Source: an uncultured Alphaproteobacteria bacterium (lineage in GTDB: Bacteria; Pseudomonadota; Alphaproteobacteria; Rs-D84; CACZYB01). From it: DNA of 33,607 nucleotides. Below are positions 8,250-16,699 of the stretch, piece after piece. A program made the position numbers and the translations under genes. The DNA lies in the NCBI GenBank assembly GCA_944390685.1, contig CALXQL010000010.1:1-33607 (forward strand). Reading direction: 5' to 3'. Each line of letters starts with the position of its first letter. Position 1 is the stretch's first letter. The notes beneath the pieces are model-generated. The model made no database searches. It worked only from the letters and a program-made list of their open reading frames with translations, and was not told where the DNA came from.

Positions 8250-10025
8250 TTACATATGTGCAATATGAACTGATACAGGTGGTTTTTTATCCATAACATC
8301 CCTTATCACCCTTCTTGTTGAAGCAGTGATTATATCCCTTAATATAGAATCGTTTTGTAATTCCTTTTTGGATAGGTTTTTGATGCTATTTTTTATTTCA
8401 TTTATTATTGATGTTTTTATTATACCTGTACCATCGGTTTCAAATACTCCAAATGATGATATTTCGGGTTTACCAACAAGGCCATTTTTATTCATTATTA
8501 CACTTACAAATACCGCTCCATTATAGTTTATTTTCCTTCTTGCTGAAAATACATCATTGGCTGCGGAGATTTGTCTTGTTCCATCAATGATTATTTCGTT
8601 TGTTGGAACTATTTCCACAATTTTTGGAGCTTGCCCCTTTTCAATTGTAATGAATTGTCCGTTTTCCAATATTATAGTGTGTTTTACTTTACATTCTTCT
8701 GCAATTTTTGCATTTCTAAATGTATGTATTGGTTCACCGTGTATTGGAACAGCTATTTCAGGTTTCAATAAATTATATAATTGAGCCATTTCTTCCTTAC
8801 TTCCATGTCCAGAAGCATGAATTTTTGGATTGTCCAAATTAGTTATTATATTTACACCATGTTTGGATAAATTATTTTGGACGTTTATTATTGCTTCTTC
8901 ATTTCCTGGTATCATCTTTGATGAGTAGATTACTGTATCCCCAGCATGAAGTTTTAAATCAATATAACTTCCATCTGCAACACGGGTTAATACAGAACGA
9001 GGTTCTCCTTGTGTTCCTGTGCATAAATATAGAAGTTTTTCATTATCGTATTTTGAGGCATCTTCACCAGAGATATAATCAAAATCCTTTAAATATCCTT
9101 CGGATTTCGCTATATCTATATTTGATTCCATGGAACGTCCCAAGACTACTAATCTTCTTCCGGTTGCTTTGGCTGCTTTATATACACTTTCCATTCTTAC
9201 TATATTTGTGGAAAAGCAAGTGATTACTATTTTACCTTTTTTTATTTCCTTTACCACTTTTTCTAATTCTTGTCTTACTTCTTCTTCACTTCTACTATGT
9301 GTAAGATTTAAGGCATTTGTGGAATCACTTAAAACCGCTAAACATCCTTCCTTTGCAAGAGTTTTAAGTGCAGTCATATCTGTTGTTTTATCAATAAGTG
9401 GGGTAGGATCTAATTTCCAATCTCCTGTATGAAGAAGGTTTCCTTGTTCGGTTCTTATTATTATTCCATTTGATTGTGGAATAGAGTGAGTAAAGTGGAA
9501 ATATTCTATATCAAATGGACCAATTTTGAAACGGGCTCCATTTTTATTAACTTCACGAAATGGAACTTTACCAAGTAAATTTGTTTCAGCTAATTTATTT
9601 TCAAGCATTTTTAATGCAAAAGGTGTTCCGTATACAGGACATTTAACTTCTTCCCATAAATATGGTATGGCACCATAATGATCCTCATGAGAATGGGTTA
9701 AAATTATACCTAATACTCTATCTTTTATTGTTTTTAAAAATGAAGCATCGGGAATTACATATTCTGCACCAGCCATACGTTCAGTTGGAAAGCCAATACC
9801 CATATCTATAATTATCCATTGTCCGCGTGTTCCATATAAATATAGGTTGCAACCAATTCTATCACCCATACCACCTAAGGCTCCAAAGTATATTTTGTTA
9901 TCAGATGATGATAAATTCATAGAGGTTTTTATTGCAGTTTTTTTTGTTTGTATTATTGGTTTTATTTTTTTTTCAACTTTTTTTTGTGTTGATTTTTTTT
10001 CTTTTTTATTTTTATTAAAAAACAT
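8250..10025 (-). CDS. rnj: Ribonuclease J
   Basis: The protein has 591 residues and is a metallo-beta-lactamase/beta-CASP nuclease acting on mRNA and rRNA 5' ends (5'-3' exonuclease and endonuclease). Visible motifs are the metal-binding HSHEDH at 111-116, HTGDWKLDP near 200, the beta-CASP segment with TCFSTNI and STGTQGE-like LCTGTQGEP, and ASGHGS plus VPIHGEP toward the C-terminal side of the core. A C-terminal domain ends at HIAHM. The first ~35 residues are an unusual lysine-rich tail (KKNEKKS-type) before the conserved IYFGALGGMGDRIGCN, longer than in many homologues. The ribosome binding site (AAGGAAA) is modest. It lies 57 bp after radC on the same strand and may be cotranscribed with aspS-radC. 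Confidence 0.95.
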   Translation of the reverse strand: MFFNKNKKEKKSTQKKVEKKIKPIIQTKKTAIKTSMNLSSSDNKIYFGALGGMGDRIGCNLYLYGTRGQWIIIDMGIGFPTERMAGAEYVIPDASFLKTIKDRVLGIILTHSHEDHYGAIPYLWEEVKCPVYGTPFALKMLENKLAETNLLGKVPFREVNKNGARFKIGPFDIEYFHFTHSIPQSNGIIIRTEQGNLLHTGDWKLDPTPLIDKTTDMTALKTLAKEGCLAVLSDSTNALNLTHSRSEEEVRQELEKVVKEIKKGKIVITCFSTNIVRMESVYKAAKATGRRLVVLGRSMESNIDIAKSEGYLKDFDYISGEDASKYDNEKLLYLCTGTQGEPRSVLTRVADGSYIDLKLHAGDTVIYSSKMIPGNEEAIINVQNNLSKHGVNIITNLDNPKIHASGHGSKEEMAQLYNLLKPEIAVPIHGEPIHTFRNAKIAEECKVKHTIILENGQFITIEKGQAPKIVEIVPTNEIIIDGTRQISAANDVFSARRKINYNGAVFVSVIMNKNGLVGKPEISSFGVFETDGTGIIKTSIINEIKNSIKNLSKKELQNDSILRDIITASTRRVIRDVMDKKPPVSVHIAHM

Positions 10026-10082
10026 ATTTTTTTCCTTTTCTTTTTTTATTAGTATAACATAGTTTTCTTCTTATTTCTATAT

Positions 10083-10769
10083 TTATATAAGTCCCAACAT
10101 TTTAAAACTTGTATAATTACCCTTTGATACAATTAAATGGTCGTGAACAGATACATCAATGGTTTCAAGTGCCTTTATAATCTTTTGTGTGATAGATATA
10201 TCTGCTTTTGATGGTGTGCTATCTCCGGTTGGGTGATTATGGACTAAGATTATAGATGTTGCACCTAACTCTAAAACTCTTTTTATAATTTCTCTTGTAT
10301 ATACAGATGAAGAATTTATTGTTCCTGTTGAATGAGTTTCATCCTTTATTAAGTGGCATTTTGTGTTTAAGTATAAAATATGAAATTCTTCTGTATCTTT
10401 ATTTCCTATATTTAATTTGCAATAATCAATTAACTCACTCCAATTAGAAATTATTGAAGTTTCTTCTATTTTATCTTTTAATATTTTGATTTGGCTTGCC
10501 TCTATAATTTTTAATGTAGCAATGGTGGTATCTCCAATACCTTTTATTTGTGATAATTCTGTTGGTTTTGCAGTGATTACTCCACCAAATGTTTTAAATT
10601 TTGATATCAATTCCTTTGCAAGTGGTTTTACATCCTTTCGTGGAATTGCAATTGATAATACTAATTCCAATAATTCATAATCAGCAAGGGTATTGGCACC
10701 ATTGGTTAGTAATTTTTCTTTTAATCTTTGTCTGTGTCCTATATAATGTGGAATTTCTTTATTATTCAT
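10083..10769 (-). CDS. radC: RadC-family JAB/MPN domain protein
   Basis: The protein has 228 residues, the usual RadC length. The N-terminal part is helix-hairpin-helix-like (LSQIKGIGDTTIATLK, about 72-87). The C-terminal JAB/MPN metalloprotease-like domain has the signature HNHPTGDSTPSKAD at 177-190, with both histidines and the aspartate that would bind zinc. RadC was once linked to DNA repair, but its biochemical role is unsettled. The gene starts 3 bp after the stop of a small membrane protein gene, so the two are translated from one message with aspS. Confidence 0.93.
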   Translation of the reverse strand: MNNKEIPHYIGHRQRLKEKLLTNGANTLADYELLELVLSIAIPRKDVKPLAKELISKFKTFGGVITAKPTELSQIKGIGDTTIATLKIIEASQIKILKDKIEETSIISNWSELIDYCKLNIGNKDTEEFHILYLNTKCHLIKDETHSTGTINSSSVYTREIIKRVLELGATSIILVHNHPTGDSTPSKADISITQKIIKALETIDVSVHDHLIVSKGNYTSFKMLGLI

Positions 10770-10772
10770 AAA

Positions 10773-11201
10773 TCATTTTTTCTTATGTTTGTTTATTCTT
10801 ATTGTATCATAATTACTTTTCCTAGCAATAGTTTTTTTGGAGTAAGATAATTTATATTGTATTTTTATTATTATTTTTGCAATTAGATATATTATAAGTT
10901 TTGTTATAGGTATTATTATTTTATCGTATATAAATTCACTTAATCTAAATAGGGTGGTTATTATAAAAATAGTCCAAGCAATTATGAATAAAGCTTCTAT
11001 ATATAATTTTGAAGTTTTTGATATTTCATAATTGTATAATATGTTTGATAATTTTGTATCGTATAAATATATGTAAACAAAACGATAAAATATCAGAGTT
11101 GAACATATTGTAAATATAAATATTGTTTTAAGGGAGAATATGAATTTATTATCTGGAAAAGTATCTTTGTTTGTTAAAATATTTTTCCAAGATATTTTCA
11201 T
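10773..11201 (-). CDS. Small two-span membrane protein, unknown
   Basis: The protein has 142 residues. There are two clear membrane segments, about 23-48 (FSLKTIFIFTICSTLIFYRF) and 68-86 (LYIEALFIIAWTIFIITTLF), and a third hydrophobic, isoleucine-rich stretch at 95-112. The tail is strongly basic and ends KHKKK, so the C-terminus is likely cytoplasmic. No family is recognised. It sits between aspS (13 bp upstream) and radC (3 bp downstream) and has a GGGGG ribosome binding site, so it is a genuine operon member rather than a chance frame. Isoleucine and lysine content is higher than in the neighbours, as expected for a membrane protein in AT-rich DNA. Confidence 0.7.
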   Translation of the reverse strand: MKISWKNILTNKDTFPDNKFIFSLKTIFIFTICSTLIFYRFVYIYLYDTKLSNILYNYEISKTSKLYIEALFIIAWTIFIITTLFRLSEFIYDKIIIPITKLIIYLIAKIIIKIQYKLSYSKKTIARKSNYDTIRINKHKKK

Positions 11202-11214
11202 ATTTCCCCCTTTT

Positions 11215-12993
11215 TTATTCTTTTTTCTTTATATCTGTTTTTATATGTAATTCTCTTAATTGTTTTTCATCAATTGTTGATGGTGCACCCATCATGATGT
11301 CTTCTCCTCTTCCATTGATTGGGAATAGTATCACTTCCCTTAAATTTGGTTCATCAGCTAAAAGCATTACAATTCTATCTATACCTAAAGCAAGTCCAGC
11401 ATGTGGTGGAACACCATATTTAAAGGCTGTCATTAAACCTGAAAAACGTGTTTCTACATCTTCCTTTGTATAACCAACGTTTTCAAATGCCTTTATCATA
11501 GTTGCTATGTCATAATTTCTTACGGCTCCACTTGCCATTTCATAACCATTACATACTATATCATATTGATAAGCCTTTATAGTTAGTAAATCGTTTTTTG
11601 TTAATGCTTCTAATCCTCCTTGTGGCATTGAAAATGGATTATGTCCAAAATCAAGTTTACCAGTTTGTTCATCCATTTCATAAAATGGAAAGTCTACAAT
11701 AAAGGCAAATTTGAATATATCTTTTTCAATTAAATCCAAATCGGTTGCCAATTTTGTTCTTGTAAGACCGGCGAATTTTTGTGCAGTTGTTAATTTGTCG
11801 CATACAAAAAATACACTGTCCCCATTTTTTATTTCACAGATTTGTTTTATCATCTCTATTCTATCTTTTGTAAGATTTTTTGCAATAGGACCTTTTTCTT
11901 CACCTGTTGTTTTATCAAAGACAATGTAGCCTAATCCGTGAGCTTTGTTTTGTCTTGCCCATTCATTTAATCCATCAAACCAAGAACGTGGCTTTTCACT
12001 TGATTGTGGTGCAACTATTGCCTTTACAACACTTCCTTTTTCTATATTATTTGCAAAAATTGTAAAAGTAGAGTCTTTAAATGCTGTTGTAACATCCTTT
12101 ATTATTAAAGGATTTCTTAAATCAGGTTTATCAGTTCCGTATAATTCCATTGCATCGTTATATGCAATTCTTTCCCAATTTGATAATTTCCTATTGTTTG
12201 CAAATTTTGAAAAAGTGTGTTCAACCAAACCTTTTGCAATAGATAAAACATCTTCTTGGGTTGCAAATGACATTTCCATATCTAATTGATAAAATTCTAA
12301 AACTCTATCTGCACGTAAGTCTTCATCCCTAAAACATGGTGCAACTTGGAAGTATTTATCGAAACCTGCAACCATTGCTAATTGTTTGAATTGTTGTGGT
12401 GCTTGTGGTAATGCATAAAATTTTCCAGGATGTAATCTTGATGGAACCAAAAAGTCCCTTGCCCCTTCTGGAGATGATGCTGTTAAAATAGGTGTTTGTA
12501 ATTCGTTGAATTCATTATCCCACATATAATCTCTCATAGTTTTTATTATTTGAGAGCGAAGTTTTATTGTTTTTTGTAATTTTTCTCTTCTTAAATCAAT
12601 ATAACGATATTTTAATCTTAAATCCTCTGGAAATTGTTCGTCTGTTGCAACTAATATTGGTAAAACTTCCGCAGATGAAATTATATTAAATGATTCAATT
12701 TTTAATTCTATGTGTCCAGATGCCAAATTTTCATTTATTGTTTCCTTATCCCTTGCTATAACTTCACCGTATACAGATATGACACTTTCTATTCTTAAAT
12801 GATCAAATTTGGGAAAGTCAGGATGTGTTGTATCAATTACGCATTGAGTTATGCCATAATGATCTCTTAAATCAATAAATACTAATCCACCATGATCCCT
12901 TTTTGAATTTATCCAACCGGATAGGCGAACTTTCTTACCTATGAATGTTTCATTTATTTCACCACATGTATTTGTTCTATAAATATTTTCCAT
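11215..12993 (-). CDS. aspS: Aspartyl-tRNA synthetase, probably non-discriminating
   Basis: This class II synthetase charges tRNA-Asp with aspartate. From the chosen start it has 592 residues, the normal bacterial size. An anticodon-binding OB fold ([21 protein letters not shown], about 24-44) is followed by motif 1/2 ([15 protein letters not shown]), the bacterial GAD insertion in the middle, and motif 3 [13 protein letters not shown]. The histidine at residue 34 in RDHGG is what non-discriminating AspRS carries, where tRNA-Asp-specific enzymes such as that of E. coli have leucine; this predicts Asp-tRNA-Asn formation followed by GatCAB amidation. An ATG seven codons upstream (13014) lacks a ribosome binding site and would fall at the predicted transcription start; the ATG at 12993 follows AGAGG. 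Confidence 0.95.
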   Translation of the reverse strand: MENIYRTNTCGEINETFIGKKVRLSGWINSKRDHGGLVFIDLRDHYGITQCVIDTTHPDFPKFDHLRIESVISVYGEVIARDKETINENLASGHIELKIESFNIISSAEVLPILVATDEQFPEDLRLKYRYIDLRREKLQKTIKLRSQIIKTMRDYMWDNEFNELQTPILTASSPEGARDFLVPSRLHPGKFYALPQAPQQFKQLAMVAGFDKYFQVAPCFRDEDLRADRVLEFYQLDMEMSFATQEDVLSIAKGLVEHTFSKFANNRKLSNWERIAYNDAMELYGTDKPDLRNPLIIKDVTTAFKDSTFTIFANNIEKGSVVKAIVAPQSSEKPRSWFDGLNEWARQNKAHGLGYIVFDKTTGEEKGPIAKNLTKDRIEMIKQICEIKNGDSVFFVCDKLTTAQKFAGLTRTKLATDLDLIEKDIFKFAFIVDFPFYEMDEQTGKLDFGHNPFSMPQGGLEALTKNDLLTIKAYQYDIVCNGYEMASGAVRNYDIATMIKAFENVGYTKEDVETRFSGLMTAFKYGVPPHAGLALGIDRIVMLLADEPNLREVILFPINGRGEDIMMGAPSTIDEKQLRELHIKTDIKKKE

Positions 12994-13022
12994 TTTAAAC
13001 CTCTGTTTTTTCATTTTGTAGT

Positions 13023-13051
13023 ATAATAATAACTTTTAATATAGAAGTCAA
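13023..13051 (-). promoter_or_regulatory. Promoter of the aspS operon
   Basis: Minus-strand TTGACT (13046-13051), a 17-bp spacer and TATTAT (13023-13028). Transcription should begin near 13016, which supports the aspS start at 12993. Confidence 0.55.
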
Positions 13052-13104
13052 AGATTTTTTATACCTTTAAGTTATTAAAAATAGACTCTTTTTTTAGATT
13101 TTGA

Positions 13105-13133
13105 TTGAAATAGTAAAAAAAATTGTGTATATT
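13105..13133 (+). promoter_or_regulatory. Candidate promoter of the tRNA-Trp/secE operon
   Basis: TTGAAA (13105-13110), a 17-bp spacer and TATATT (13128-13133). Another TATATT-like box at about 13194-13199 lies nearer the tRNA but has a poorer -35, so the exact start is uncertain. Confidence 0.45.
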
Positions 13134-13154
13134 ATGAAAGCTTTTATAAAATAC

Positions 13155-13230
13155 TTGATTTTACAACTGATTTTGGTGTAGACTCTTTCTACTTATATTA
13201 GATGAGTTTTACCATATCTTGTAAAATCAA
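13155..13230 (+). repeat. 12-bp inverted repeat ahead of tRNA-Trp
   Basis: TTGATTTTACAA (13155-13166) is the exact reverse complement of TTGTAAAATCAA (13219-13230). The right arm ends 6 bp before the tRNA. It can alternatively pair with the closer GTTTTAC at about 13206-13212. The role is unknown. Confidence 0.6.
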
Positions 13231-13236
13231 ATAGTT

Positions 13237-13312
13237 AGGGGTATAGCTCAGCTGGTAGAGTAGCGGTCTCCAAAACCGTTGGTCGTGGGTTCGAATCCTT
13301 CTGCCCCTGCCA
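13237..13312 (+). tRNA. trnW: tRNA-Trp (anticodon CCA)
   Basis: The 76-nt cloverleaf includes an encoded CCA end. The acceptor stem AGGGGTA pairs with TGCCCCT, the D arm reads GCTCAGCTGGTAGAGT, the anticodon stem GCGGT/ACCGT holds loop CTCCAAA with anticodon CCA at 13270-13272, and the T arm has GTTCGAATC. Its place directly before secE-nusG is the classical bacterial arrangement. A CCA anticodon fits standard use of TGA as a stop. Confidence 0.98.
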
Positions 13313-13485
13313 TAAAAATAAGTAAAATCTTATATTTATGGTGGTTTGTATAAAAGATTGCGAATCGATGATCTTATATTGGGTTTGATGAGAATCGGCG
13401 GTTTATATAGTGTTTAACGTATATGGTATTGGGTGAATTTTTTATATTTTGCTTAATATCTTTAAAATAAAGTGAGGTTGTTGTT

Positions 13486-13674
13486 ATGTTTTCTAAAATC
13501 ATAAATTTCTTTGAGCAAGTAAAGCAAGAAATAGCAAAAGTGGTTTGGCCTACTAAAAAAGAGACTGTTTCTTCTGCAATTATGATTTTTGTTTTTTCAA
13601 TAGTGTTCGCTTTATTTTTCTTTTTAGTAGATAGATTTTTTATGTGGCTTATGAGCTTTGTTTTTAATTTTTAA
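13486..13674 (+). CDS. secE: Preprotein translocase subunit SecE
   Basis: The protein has 62 residues, the short single-span form seen in most bacteria outside the enterics. The amphipathic helix with the conserved [13 protein letters not shown] (about 15-28) is followed by one membrane span ([20 protein letters not shown]). SecE clamps the SecY channel in the inner membrane. GAGGT lies 10 bp before the ATG. The 173 bp between the tRNA and this gene hold only weak hairpins and no convincing gene; a processed tRNA-mRNA transcript is likely. Confidence 0.95.
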   Translation: MFSKIINFFEQVKQEIAKVVWPTKKETVSSAIMIFVFSIVFALFFFLVDRFFMWLMSFVFNF

Positions 13675-13691
13675 TATAAAGGGTTGTTATT

Positions 13692-14264
13692 ATGGATAAT
13701 AAAGAACAAAATATAATTCCAGAAGTTAAAAAAGATAGTGCAAGGTGGTATGTTGTTTATGTGCATTCCGGTTGCGAAAAGGCTGTTGTAAAACGTTTGG
13801 AAGAAAAAATTAAAAAACAAAAAATGGAAGATTTTTTTGAGGAAATCCTTATTCCTACACAAGAAAGTGTTGAAGTTAAACAAGGTAAGAAAGTTAAAGT
13901 TGAAAAGAAGTTCTTCCCAGGTTATGTGCTCATTCGTATGATTATGAATGATGATACTTGGCATATGGTTCGTGATATTCCTCTTGTATCTGGATTTTTA
14001 GGTTCAAGAACTAAACCTTCTCCAGTTAGTGAAAAAGATGCTCAAAATTTAATTTACAGACTTGAAAATGCAGAAGATAGTTTCATGTCTGATATTAAAT
14101 ATGAAGTTGGTCAACAAGTTAAAGTTTGTGATGGTCCATTTGCTTCATTTAATGGGGTAATTGAAAAAATTGATGATGAAAAACAAAGGCTTAAAGTTTC
14201 TGTTTCAATTTTTGGAAGACCAACTCAAGTTGATTTAGAATTTAATCAAGTTGAAAAGTTATAA
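13692..14264 (+). CDS. nusG: Transcription termination/antitermination factor NusG
   Basis: The protein has 190 residues. The NGN domain opens with ARWYVVYVHSGCEKAVVKRL and includes KKFFPGYVLIRM and the VSGFLGSRTKP loop; the C-terminal KOW domain carries VKVCDGPFASFNGVIEKID. NusG binds RNA polymerase at the clamp, reduces pausing and links polymerase to Rho or ribosomal S10. An acidic/lysine-rich insert (about 33-45) is near the usual proteobacterial position. The gene starts 17 bp after secE and is part of the same operon. Confidence 0.97.
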   Translation: MDNKEQNIIPEVKKDSARWYVVYVHSGCEKAVVKRLEEKIKKQKMEDFFEEILIPTQESVEVKQGKKVKVEKKFFPGYVLIRMIMNDDTWHMVRDIPLVSGFLGSRTKPSPVSEKDAQNLIYRLENAEDSFMSDIKYEVGQQVKVCDGPFASFNGVIEKIDDEKQRLKVSVSIFGRPTQVDLEFNQVEKL

Positions 14265-14282
14265 TCAATTTGATTTTTAACC

Positions 14283-14312
14283 GGTAGTAGATTTCGCCAT
14301 AATCAAACTACC
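14283..14312 (+). promoter_or_regulatory. Leader hairpin before rplK, possible L1 autoregulatory site
   Basis: GGTAGT (14283-14288) pairs with ACTACC (14307-14312), and an inner GATT (14290-14293) pairs with AATC (14301-14304), leaving a bulged stem 33 bp upstream of rplK. In many bacteria L1 represses its own rplK-rplA message through a structured site near the rplK start; this placement fits but the L1 consensus is not proven here. Confidence 0.4.
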
Positions 14313-14345
14313 ATTCCTAATAACAAAAAAATAAAGGAGTTAAAA

Positions 14346-14786
14346 ATGGCACCTAAAAAAGAAATTGCAAAATATGTAAAGTTGCAAATCGCTGCAGGTT
14401 CCGCTAATCCTTCACCACCAGTTGGTCCAGCTTTGGGTCAAGCAGGTGTGAATATTATGGAATTTTGTAAAGCTTTTAATGATAGAACAAAAGATATGGA
14501 AAAAGGTATTCCTTGTCCTGTTATTATTACTGTTTATAAAGATAAATCTTTTGATTTCGTTGTTAAATTACCTCCTGTATCTTTTATGATTAAAAAAGTT
14601 GCAGGTATTAAATCAGGAAGTAAAACACCTGGTAAGGGTCCTTCTGTTGGAAAATTAACCAAAAAACAAGTTCGTGAAATAGCTGAAAGCAAAATGGCTG
14701 ATATGAATTGCCATACTGTAGAAGCTGCTATGTCTATGGTTGAAGGTCAATGTAAAACTATGAGTGTTGATGTAGTGGAGGGCTAA
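14346..14786 (+). CDS. rplK: 50S ribosomal protein L11
   Basis: The protein has 146 residues and is clearly L11. The N-terminal domain shows [20 protein letters not shown] and [16 protein letters not shown]; the RNA-binding C-terminal domain carries [21 protein letters not shown]11 forms the base of the GTPase-associated centre on 23S rRNA and is required for the stringent response through RelA. AAAGGAG precedes the ATG. The stop codon ends one base before the rplA start, so the two are tightly coupled. Confidence 0.98.
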   Translation: MAPKKEIAKYVKLQIAAGSANPSPPVGPALGQAGVNIMEFCKAFNDRTKDMEKGIPCPVIITVYKDKSFDFVVKLPPVSFMIKKVAGIKSGSKTPGKGPSVGKLTKKQVREIAESKMADMNCHTVEAAMSMVEGQCKTMSVDVVEG

Positions 14787-14787
14787 A

Positions 14788-15480
14788 ATGGTGTTTGTAT
14801 CTAAAAAAATGAAAAAAATGAATGAAGGTCTTGATAAAGAAAAATTTTATTCTATTGTTGAGGCTTTGAATGTTTTAAAAGAAAAATCATCTGTAAAATT
14901 TGATGAAGGTGTTGATATTGCTATGAACCTTGGTATTGATACAAAACAATCAGATCAAAATATTCGTGGTATGGTTTCTCTTCCTCATGGAACTGGTAAA
15001 AAATGTGTTGTAGCAGTTTTTGCAAAAGGTCCAAAAGCAACAGAAGCAAAAGAAGCTGGTGCAGATATTGTTGGTGATGATGATTTAGTAGCAAATATCT
15101 TAAAAGGTCAAATAAATTTTGATAGATGTATTGCAACTCCTGATATGATGGCAATGCTTGGAAAAGTAGCTAAAATATTAGGTCCAAAAGGTTTAATGCC
15201 AAATCCAAAACTTGGTACTGTTACAATGGATGTAAAAGGTGCCGTTGAAAAAGCCAAAGCTGGACAAGTTGAATATCGCGCTGAAAAAGCTGGTGTTGTT
15301 CATGCAGGTGTTGGTAAATTATCTTTTGGTGTTGAAAAATTAAGTGAAAATATAAAGACTTTTATTGATGCTATACAAAAGGCAAAACCTGCAACATCAA
15401 AAGGAACTTATATTAAAAAAATCACTCTTTCAACAACACAAGGAGTTGGTCTTAAAATTGACTTATCAGATTTAAGATAA
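14788..15480 (+). CDS. rplA: 50S ribosomal protein L1
   Basis: The protein has 230 residues. Typical stretches are KFDEGVDIAMNLGIDTKQSD, RGMVSLPHGTGK, GPKGLMPNPKLGTVT and the C-terminal GTYIKKITLSTTQGVGLKID. L1 builds the mobile stalk next to the E site and is commonly the translational repressor of rplK-rplA. A GGAGG inside the end of rplK serves as the ribosome binding site, with one base between the genes. Confidence 0.98.
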   Translation: MVFVSKKMKKMNEGLDKEKFYSIVEALNVLKEKSSVKFDEGVDIAMNLGIDTKQSDQNIRGMVSLPHGTGKKCVVAVFAKGPKATEAKEAGADIVGDDDLVANILKGQINFDRCIATPDMMAMLGKVAKILGPKGLMPNPKLGTVTMDVKGAVEKAKAGQVEYRAEKAGVVHAGVGKLSFGVEKLSENIKTFIDAIQKAKPATSKGTYIKKITLSTTQGVGLKIDLSDLR

Positions 15481-15484
15481 GTAA

Positions 15485-15600
15485 AAAAAATGCTTGTCCA
15501 AGACAGTAGGGGCTTTGCTTAATTGGAGATTTCCTCCCTACCAAGACAAGAGAAAAATTTTATATTTTTATCTTGGGCAAGATGGGCGGTTTTAAAATAA
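15485..15600 (+). promoter_or_regulatory. L10 leader RNA element before rplJ
   Basis: CTTGTC (15493-15498) pairs with GACAAG (15545-15550), and GTAGGG (15506-15511) pairs with CCCTAC (15536-15541), separated by an asymmetric internal loop (CAAGACA opposite CAA) that looks like the kink-type motif of the L10 leader. A second small hairpin (ATCTT-GGGC-AAGAT) follows near 15570-15585. The L10 leader in the rplJL message is bound by the L10/L12 complex to repress translation. Position and shape agree. Confidence 0.7.
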
Positions 15601-15648
15601 ATTGATTTTAAAACTTAATATTAACCAAGAAAAAAGAAAGGTTTGTAA

Positions 15649-16128
15649 ATGAATCGTAATGAAAAAAAAGATTGGATTTCAAATTTAAACTCTTCTTTGG
15701 CTTCTTCAGAATCTGTTGTGGTTGCATCATTTAAAGGTTTAACCGTTGCAGAAATTTCTGAACTTAGAAAACAAGCAAGAGAACTTGATGCTTCAATCAA
15801 AATTACACAAAATAGACTTACAAAACTTGCTTTGAATGGAACTGAGTTTGAAGAACTTGCTCCTTTATTTAAAGGTTCAACTTTGGTTGCTTATTCAAGT
15901 GATCCAATTTCTTCTGCAAAAGTTATTTATAATTTTTCAAAAGGAAATGATAAAGTTGAAATTTTAGGTGGAGCAATGGGTAAAGAGATTTTAGATGTTG
16001 CCGGTGTTAAAAGTATTGCAACTCTTCCTTCTCTTGATGAATCTCGTGCAAAGATATGTGCAGTTATCAATACACCTGCTGGAAATCTTGCAAGAGTATT
16101 CAAAGCTTATTCCGAAAAGGCAGCTTAA
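15649..16128 (+). CDS. rplJ: 50S ribosomal protein L10
   Basis: The protein has 159 residues. The globular N-terminal rRNA-binding domain begins with KKDWISNLNSSLASSESVVV and contains FKGLTVAEISELRKQARE and KITQNRLTKLAL. The C-terminal helix that carries L12 dimers is short, consistent with a proteobacterial L10. L10 anchors the L7/L12 stalk and represses its own message via the leader upstream. AAAGG precedes the ATG. Confidence 0.97.
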   Translation: MNRNEKKDWISNLNSSLASSESVVVASFKGLTVAEISELRKQARELDASIKITQNRLTKLALNGTEFEELAPLFKGSTLVAYSSDPISSAKVIYNFSKGNDKVEILGGAMGKEILDVAGVKSIATLPSLDESRAKICAVINTPAGNLARVFKAYSEKAA

Positions 16129-16166
16129 ATTTAATATTAACCATTTAAGATAAAAAGGATAAAAAA

Positions 16167-16535
16167 ATGGCAGATTTACAAAAATTAGTTGATGAACTTT
16201 CAAAATTAACAGTTATGGAAGCCGCTGAACTTTCAAAAAAATTAGAAGAAACTTGGGGTGTTAGTGCTGCTGCTCCTGTTGTTATGGCAGGTGGTGCTGG
16301 TGCTGGTGCTGCTGCTGAAGAAAAGACAGACTTTGATGTTGTTCTTGCTTCTGCTGGTGGTAATAAAATCGCAGTTATTAAAGAAGTTAGAGAAATCACA
16401 GGTCTTGGCTTAAAAGAAGCTAAAGATTTAGTTGATGGCGCTCCAAAAACTATAAAAGAAGGTGTTGCAAAAGCTGCAGCTGAAGAAATGAAATCTAAAT
16501 TAGAAGCAGCAGGTGCAACAGTTGAACTTAAATAA
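16167..16535 (+). CDS. rplL: 50S ribosomal protein L7/L12
   Basis: The protein has 122 residues. The N-terminal dimerisation domain ([20 protein letters not shown]) is joined by an alanine/glycine hinge ([11 protein letters not shown]) to the C-terminal domain with [20 protein letters not shown] and the KDLVDGAPK segment that contacts translation factors. L7/L12 is the multi-copy stalk protein that recruits EF-Tu, EF-G, IF2 and RF3. AAGGAT lies ahead of the ATG, 38 bp after rplJ. Confidence 0.98.
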   Translation: MADLQKLVDELSKLTVMEAAELSKKLEETWGVSAAAPVVMAGGAGAGAAAEEKTDFDVVLASAGGNKIAVIKEVREITGLGLKEAKDLVDGAPKTIKEGVAKAAAEEMKSKLEAAGATVELK

Positions 16536-16554
16536 GTTCTTTTAAATCATTGGT

Positions 16555-16605
16555 GGAGGTTGAAGATTTGCTTTTCTTCTTCCTCCCTTTCGGATTCTTA
16601 ATCCG
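16555..16605 (+). promoter_or_regulatory. Two hairpins between rplL and rpoB
   Basis: GGAGG+GAAGA (16555-16566) pairs with TCTTC+CCTCC (16575-16586) across a TT/TT mismatch. A second stem, CGGATT/AATCCG with CTT loop, follows at 16591-16605. No T-run follows either stem, so they are not full terminators. The place corresponds to the rplL-rpoB attenuation and RNase III processing region of other proteobacteria. Confidence 0.5.
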
Positions 16606-16699
16606 ACTGTAAGTTAATAAAGCAAAAAGAAGTTAAATTTTGACTTTAAAAAGATGATAAACTTTTAAGGTTCAAGCCAAAACAAAAAAGGATAAAAAT

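Noticed and set aside
13313-13485. Small frame MVVCIKDCESMILYWV between tRNA-Trp and secE
   Set aside because: It has 16 codons, no ribosome binding site and no Trp-rich leader-peptide logic linked to a terminator.
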